NCBI RefSeq assembly: GCF_910596095.1
Contig: NC_056550.1
Location: 15,842,501 to 15,906,500 of the forward strand
Origin: Thunnus maccoyii
Taxonomy: Eukaryota > Chordata > Actinopteri > Scombriformes > Scombridae
DNA length: 64,000 nucleotides
Reading direction: 5' to 3'
Shown: positions 61,201 through 64,000 of the stretch, piece after piece
Numbering within the stretch: the first letter of the stretch is position 1
Layout: each line of letters starts with the position of its first letter
Notes under the pieces: generated by a model
Database searches by the model: none
What the model saw: only the letters and a program-made list of their open reading frames with translations
What the model was told of the DNA's origin: nothing
Position numbers and translations under genes: made by a program

Positions 61201-61949
61201 AGGTCTACCAGATGAATGGACAGTTGAATATTCTCATTGGTCCATAGAAAGAACATAGTTTTAAAAAACTGAAGCTCAGAGCTGACCGTGCTATCCCTCA
61301 AAGTCAATCTTCCCCATTCCTACTTCTCTCGTTTGTTCTGTTGTTTTTCTCTCCTCCTTTTTATTTATTCTCCAACAAAGCCGGAGGAGACCTTCATATC
61401 GCTTTGCCTGCTAAACCATCTGTCACACTGACTGATTTTGATGAAAATGTGGGTTAATGATGTCGCCACAAACAACACTGACATGAAACCCAGCATCTTG
61501 GCATTACAAAGCGGTATCATACAGCCAGTCATTGATTCATAATGATTGATGCATCAGATGTTACAGAGCACTGATTTAGCTCCAGCCTTTCTTTCATAAA
61601 TCTATTCTGATGGGCCGAGGCAAAATTAATTAAATGAATAATTTCAACTAACCATGTTTGTTCAGCATGACATCTGTTGCACATATCCAATTATTCACAA
61701 TCCCAAAATTGTCTTCACTGATATAGCATAGCATGTTTATGAAGGAATAATGATTTGTGTGGAAGTTAAGTATGAAAAAGACAGAGTGAGAGAATGAAAT
61801 TGACAGAGATTGCTGGATGAAGTACAAAAACATTTCAGAGGCTTCAAAGTAGTAATAACAGCTGGAACAAACGAAGAACAACCAAAGGCAGCCTACCTGT
61901 ATGTTGTCAAATGATGTTTTGTTGGTGACATCATACAGCAGAAGCAGAG
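40284..61949 (-). CDS. rab26: Rab26-type small GTPase, 3' part (last five coding exons)
   Basis: Vesicle-associated Rab GTPase that marks secretory and synaptic vesicles and links them to autophagy and exocytosis. Minus-strand exons are 61949-61897, 42851-42786, 41925-41869, 40951-40875 and 40383-40284, which join in frame. They encode the last 117 or so residues, from the strand before LLLLYDVTNKTSFDNIQ to the stop. Visible motifs are the G4 box GNKAD, the G5 box ETSARSG, and C-terminal GCCRS, whose paired cysteines are the geranylgeranylation site. AWLTEIHEYAQ and RVVKREDGE match RAB26. RAB37 has RVIRSEDGE-type sequence there and a different tail. The P-loop and switch exons lie beyond position 64000. 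The intron after GNK uses a GC donor, and the preceding intron is 19 kb. Confidence 0.92.
42784..42785 (-). other. GC-AG intron donor in rab26
   Basis: The exon ending GGAAACAAG (minus strand) is followed by GCAAGG rather than GT. The next exon, GCTGATGCC, is preceded by CTCACCAG. Frame continuity (GNK then ADATHDRVV) fixes the junction. The otherwise perfect AAG|GCAAG context is the usual form of functional GC donors. Confidence 0.8.
43870..44515 (+). repeat. Interspersed repeat (GCCATGAAATTT / AGCATGCTAACA family), plus-strand copy
   Basis: Contains internally repeated words such as GGATTAATTGCCATGAAAT and GGATGGATAGCCATGAAAT, spaced about 230 bases apart. It also has GCGCCACCATGAG, CAGCCTCAGCT, TTAGCATGCTAACA and a terminal CCTGAGTATAGCCTCACAGG. 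From memory this is a very abundant non-coding repeat in percomorph genomes, probably a non-autonomous DNA transposon. The ends are approximate. Confidence 0.6.
44570..44795. repeat. Partial ATTAATC/GTTGCAG hAT-like copy
   Basis: CATTGATTCCAGGTTCTTA at the left and GGGAGACTAACAGAAAATG, then AAAATAAT, at the right match the inner and near-terminal words of the copy at 19155-19510. Both extreme ends are missing. Confidence 0.45.
47177..47210 (+). repeat. Short fragment identical to the end of the 43870-44515 repeat
   Basis: 34 bases are identical to 44459-44492, including CTGAGTATAGCCTCACAGGC. A solo terminal fragment of the same family, or a local transfer from it. Confidence 0.7.
48703..48830. 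repeat. Probable SINE-type repeat fragment
   Basis: CTGTCCACAGGTCAAAGTGC followed by GGGCAAGACACTAAACCCC and TTGCTCCC is a phrase I recall from abundant tRNA-derived fish repeats. The tRNA-like head is not recognisable, so this is a truncated or diverged copy. Confidence 0.5.
49140..49710 (-). repeat. Interspersed repeat (GCCATGAAATTT / AGCATGCTAACA family), minus-strand copy
   Basis: The reverse complement carries the same ordered words as 43870-44515: CAGCCTTAGCT-like, TTAGCATGCTAACA, the TTTGGTACCAAT-type core and a CTCTACTGATG-type end. Divergence is considerable. It is in opposite orientation to the 43870 copy, 5 kb away. Confidence 0.55.
51817..51857. repeat. Perfect 16-bp inverted repeat with 9-base loop
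   Basis: CTTGCCTTTTATTGGC at 51817-51832 and its exact reverse complement GCCAATAAAAGGCAAG at 51842-51857 flank TGTATTTGT. Outside the stem the pairing does not continue cleanly. Confidence 0.85.
52968..53752. mobile_element. hAT-like element with near-exact 8-bp target duplication
   Basis: Starts TAGGGGTGTGCCCGAATACA and ends ATCTCTGCACATCCCTA, imperfect inverted ends of the TAGGG-TGTGC type. It is flanked by CTTTGGAT (52960-52967) and CATTGGAT (53753-53760), which match at seven of eight bases. The interior has many ATACAAATA motifs and no transposase frame. A tRNA-like stretch lies inside at 53490-53565. Confidence 0.75.
53490..53565 (+). repeat. tRNA-like stretch inside the hAT-like element
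   Basis: TAGCTCAGTAGTCAGTG (53495-53511) fits the pol III A box. AGTTTGAGACC (53538-53548) is a B-box-like match with one or two mismatches at the right distance. The acceptor stem does not pair well, so it is not a functional tRNA. It is either a nested SINE head or a tRNA-derived part of the element. Confidence 0.45.
58858..59165. repeat. ATTAATC/GTTGCAG hAT-like copy, truncated at both ends
   Basis: ACGATTAATTGATTAATCA at the left, CTAATTCCAGCTTTTCAAAT inside, and TTGACAGATTAATTGATAAT at the right follow the family order. The GTTGCAG ends are missing. Confidence 0.6.
60605..60866 (+). mobile_element. tRNA-derived SINE
   Basis: CAGTGGCTCAGTGGTCAGCA is a good pol III A-box region, followed by a shortened B-box area (GTTCGAAC). 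Next come TCTGCATGTTTTCCCCATG and a tail TCCCTAAAGGGATTAATAAA. This order (tRNA head, GCATGTTCTCCCC-like core, AATAAA-type tail) is typical of V-SINE/AFC-like families in fish. The B-box region has an internal deletion, so this copy is probably inactive. Confidence 0.65.
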
Positions 61950-64000
61950 CTGAAAGGAACAGAGACAAGTATTAGTGTGTCTTTTGAAATTCATGACTGC
62001 AAATTGTTTTATATTCACATAAAATGGTTTGGCGGAAAGCTCAGCAAATGTTTAATTTAATCTTTCGCACTGATGTCTCAATTCTCTTTATAATTGAATT
62101 ATGATTATGATTACTGAGTTCGTTTTCACCCTGGGCACGCTGGCAGGGCTGAATAATCCATGCTCTCTCTCTTGCCTGACAAAGTCCACTAACACATTTA
62201 GGCAGGACTGGAACAAGAGGATATTAGTGTTTTTTTTTCTTAAAAAAAAAGTACTCAAAATGATTAATTATCAAAATAGTTGACAATTTTCTGTCAACTA
62301 ATCGTTGCAGCTCTAAACAGCAAAAACGGACAAAAATGATACATGTGAATACTAACAAAGACAATAGCATAATGAGGGAATTAAAAAAAAAAAAAGGTGC
62401 GCAGTCAGCCAAACCACCTAAAAACCAGAGTTCAAGATAATAAACAGATGAGCTTGAGTCAGTAAAGATGTGTAGTAGCATACAGGAGAGGCTAACATGT
62501 AATACAGTAGGAATACAGTAACATTTTGGAAGTTATGTTTTTTACACTGTTGAGTTTACAAAGCACCTTATTGCTAGCTCCTGCAGTGTTAGCTGTAACA
62601 TGATAATCTTTAGGTTATTTATTCACCAGCATCAGCCACGCCTTTCTTATTTAAACTTTCTCAAATACACAACGTCACACTATATTAAATATTTTGTATA
62701 AGCAGTTCCACTTCTAATTTAGTCTTCAGATGACCTTAATTGAATAATGAAATTAGAGTACTGCCTTATTCTGGCAAAGATATACATATAGCATGTATGT
62801 GTGTAATCAACTTAACAGCATGAACGATGCTGAAAATGAGAAAAGAGACTGAAAGGGCCTTCTGAACTGCGGAGATGCATCAGTCCATGTCCCCATATCC
62901 ATCTATGGAGCAGCTCGCCCAGGGAGAGCGCAGGTATTTGAGAAGCAGCGAGGGGCTGTGCAGCTGAGAAAGGAGGTGGTCCAAGAGAGATGAACTTAAT
63001 GGACACTGACAGCTGTGTAATAAAACTGAGTTCTGCCTTTGTCCTGGAGGTGTTTCTCACTCTTTTGCTATCTGTTATCACTCAATGGTTGAAATCAGGA
63101 CACAGAAAATCATAAACTGTGTGTGTGCCCGTGCAGATTCATGCATGTATTTCTGGATTAAGCATCCTTTCCAAAAGCTGTTCTCTATTCATAATTTTTT
63201 CCAGTATCTGTAAAGGTCAGCGTCAATTGTTATTTATGAGAAGTTAACCAAATCAGTTGTGTGTGTTTTCTTTTAAGCACCGGAAACAATGAGATTTATT
63301 GGCAAGTGGAACAGTGAAATTGAGGTTTGGATGAACAGAGACTGCGGGCGCAGAATACACAAAGATATGTTGAGATGAAAAAGAACAGAAATGAAAGGCA
63401 ACACAAAGGAGAAAGAGCTTAATTGGCAAGACACTTTAAAGGAGAAAACAATGACATCGATGAGGAGGAAAGATAAAAACAAAGATGGAAGAACAGTGAT
63501 GGGAATTGGAGAAAACTTCATCTTTTCTTCACATTCACACTCCAACATTTCATTTCCTTTATTTGAAAAGTTTTAATTTGTTGTCTTTGATGCATACATT
63601 TTACATAACTATTTTTACTAAATTTGTTTTTTTTTTTTTTTGTAGAGTATCTTATAAACTGGATTAAATTGTGGAGATTATAGATCAGTTTAGTATTCCA
63701 GCATCCAGTTCACTGGCTAAAGTATCTAATGAGATATCAGATGAAGACAGGGCAAACAAATCAAAGACCAAGTGAAAGTAAGAGATTGGAGGCTTCTGAA
63801 TCCTACTTAATTTGGATTTGGAAGAAAATGCCTGAACAGAGAGCCTTCCATCAATCTGTGCAAATGAACAGTTGTGTGAAATTGCTGTGTAAAAGGAGAC
63901 TTACGGGCTCTCATGATGTTGTTTCTGTTCTGACTCAGACATGGATGCTTTTGAGGGGTGAAATGTTTTGCAGCCTTTTGTTTTTCTCCAACAACCTTTC
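61950..64000 (-). other. rab26 intron running off the window edge
   Basis: The next upstream rab26 exon must end in a codon split one base before the acceptor at 61949 and should encode the WDTAGQE/AYYRDA region. I could not find it up to position 64000. The region is AT-rich intronic DNA with a repeat fragment (62253-62317) and homopolymer runs (62380-62395, 63627-63641). Confidence 0.6.
62253..62317. repeat. Terminal fragment of the ATTAATC/GTTGCAG hAT-like family
   Basis: GATTAATTATCAAAATAGTT, then GTCAACTAATCG, then TTGCAGCTCTA, the typical right end of this family. Confidence 0.6.

Larger units (their letters stand above)
42852..61896 (-). other. 19-kb rab26 intron, repeat-bearing, no embedded gene recognised
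   Basis: Contains members of at least three interspersed repeat families (listed separately), a SINE, a hAT-like element and a 16-bp hairpin. Open frames of 60-170 codons on both strands have no recognisable domains and no splice context. Regulatory elements may lie in such a long intron, but I cannot identify them from one sequence. Confidence 0.6.

Noticed and set aside
63870..63912. Donor-like GAGAGCCC|GTAAGT on the minus strand, tested as the next rab26 exon
   Set aside because: No frame gives the expected AYYRDA-type residues before it, so the preceding rab26 exon is taken to lie outside the window.

Overview
This window is vertebrate genomic DNA, most likely from a percomorph teleost fish. 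The genes are split into many short GT-AG exons. The first gene is a fish-type CYP2K cytochrome P450. The spaces between exons carry typical fish repeats: Tx1/L1-type LINE, DIRS retrotransposon, several hAT-like non-autonomous elements, tRNA-derived SINEs and long CA/GT microsatellites. I see no prokaryotic features, CRISPR array or functional tRNA/rRNA gene.

Layout. (1) 1-2925: upstream DNA with a hAT-like element (538-1161, exact 8-bp target duplication) and a 73-bp tandem duplication. (2) 2926-15175, plus strand: a nine-exon CYP2K gene encoding 508 aa. Intron 1 holds an antisense, eroded Tx1/L1 LINE (about 3970-6945). Intron 4 holds an eroded DIRS element (about 10066-12766) that keeps inverted terminal repeats and an internal complementary region. 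(3) 16447-about 20700, minus strand: a three-coding-exon gene for a 570-aa protein with an N-terminal transposase-like helix-turn-helix, a coiled coil and a Ser/Thr/Gln-rich tail. I cannot name it, and it is the best candidate here for something undescribed. (4) 20925-23810, plus strand: rnps1, 280 aa, whose start codon is split by intron 1. It is head-to-head with gene 3 across about 220 bp, which suggests a shared bidirectional promoter. (5) 25293-37416, plus strand: adap1, eleven coding exons, 377 aa, complete. (6) 40284-61949, minus strand: the last five coding exons of rab26. Its 5' exons lie beyond the right edge of the window. One of its introns is about 19 kb long and filled with repeats, and another has a GC-AG donor.

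Functionally these are independent neighbours rather than a pathway: an ER-bound monooxygenase, a putative nuclear DNA-binding protein, a splicing/exon-junction factor, an Arf GTPase-activating phosphoinositide-binding protein and a vesicle Rab GTPase. From memory, human RAB26 and RNPS1 lie together on 16p13.3, while ADAP1 and CYP2W1 (the mammalian relative of CYP2K by synteny) lie together on 7p22.3. The window may therefore preserve, or have remade, a linkage that is separate in humans.

All exon boundaries were placed by hand from splice signals, reading-frame continuity and recalled family sequences. No searches were run.
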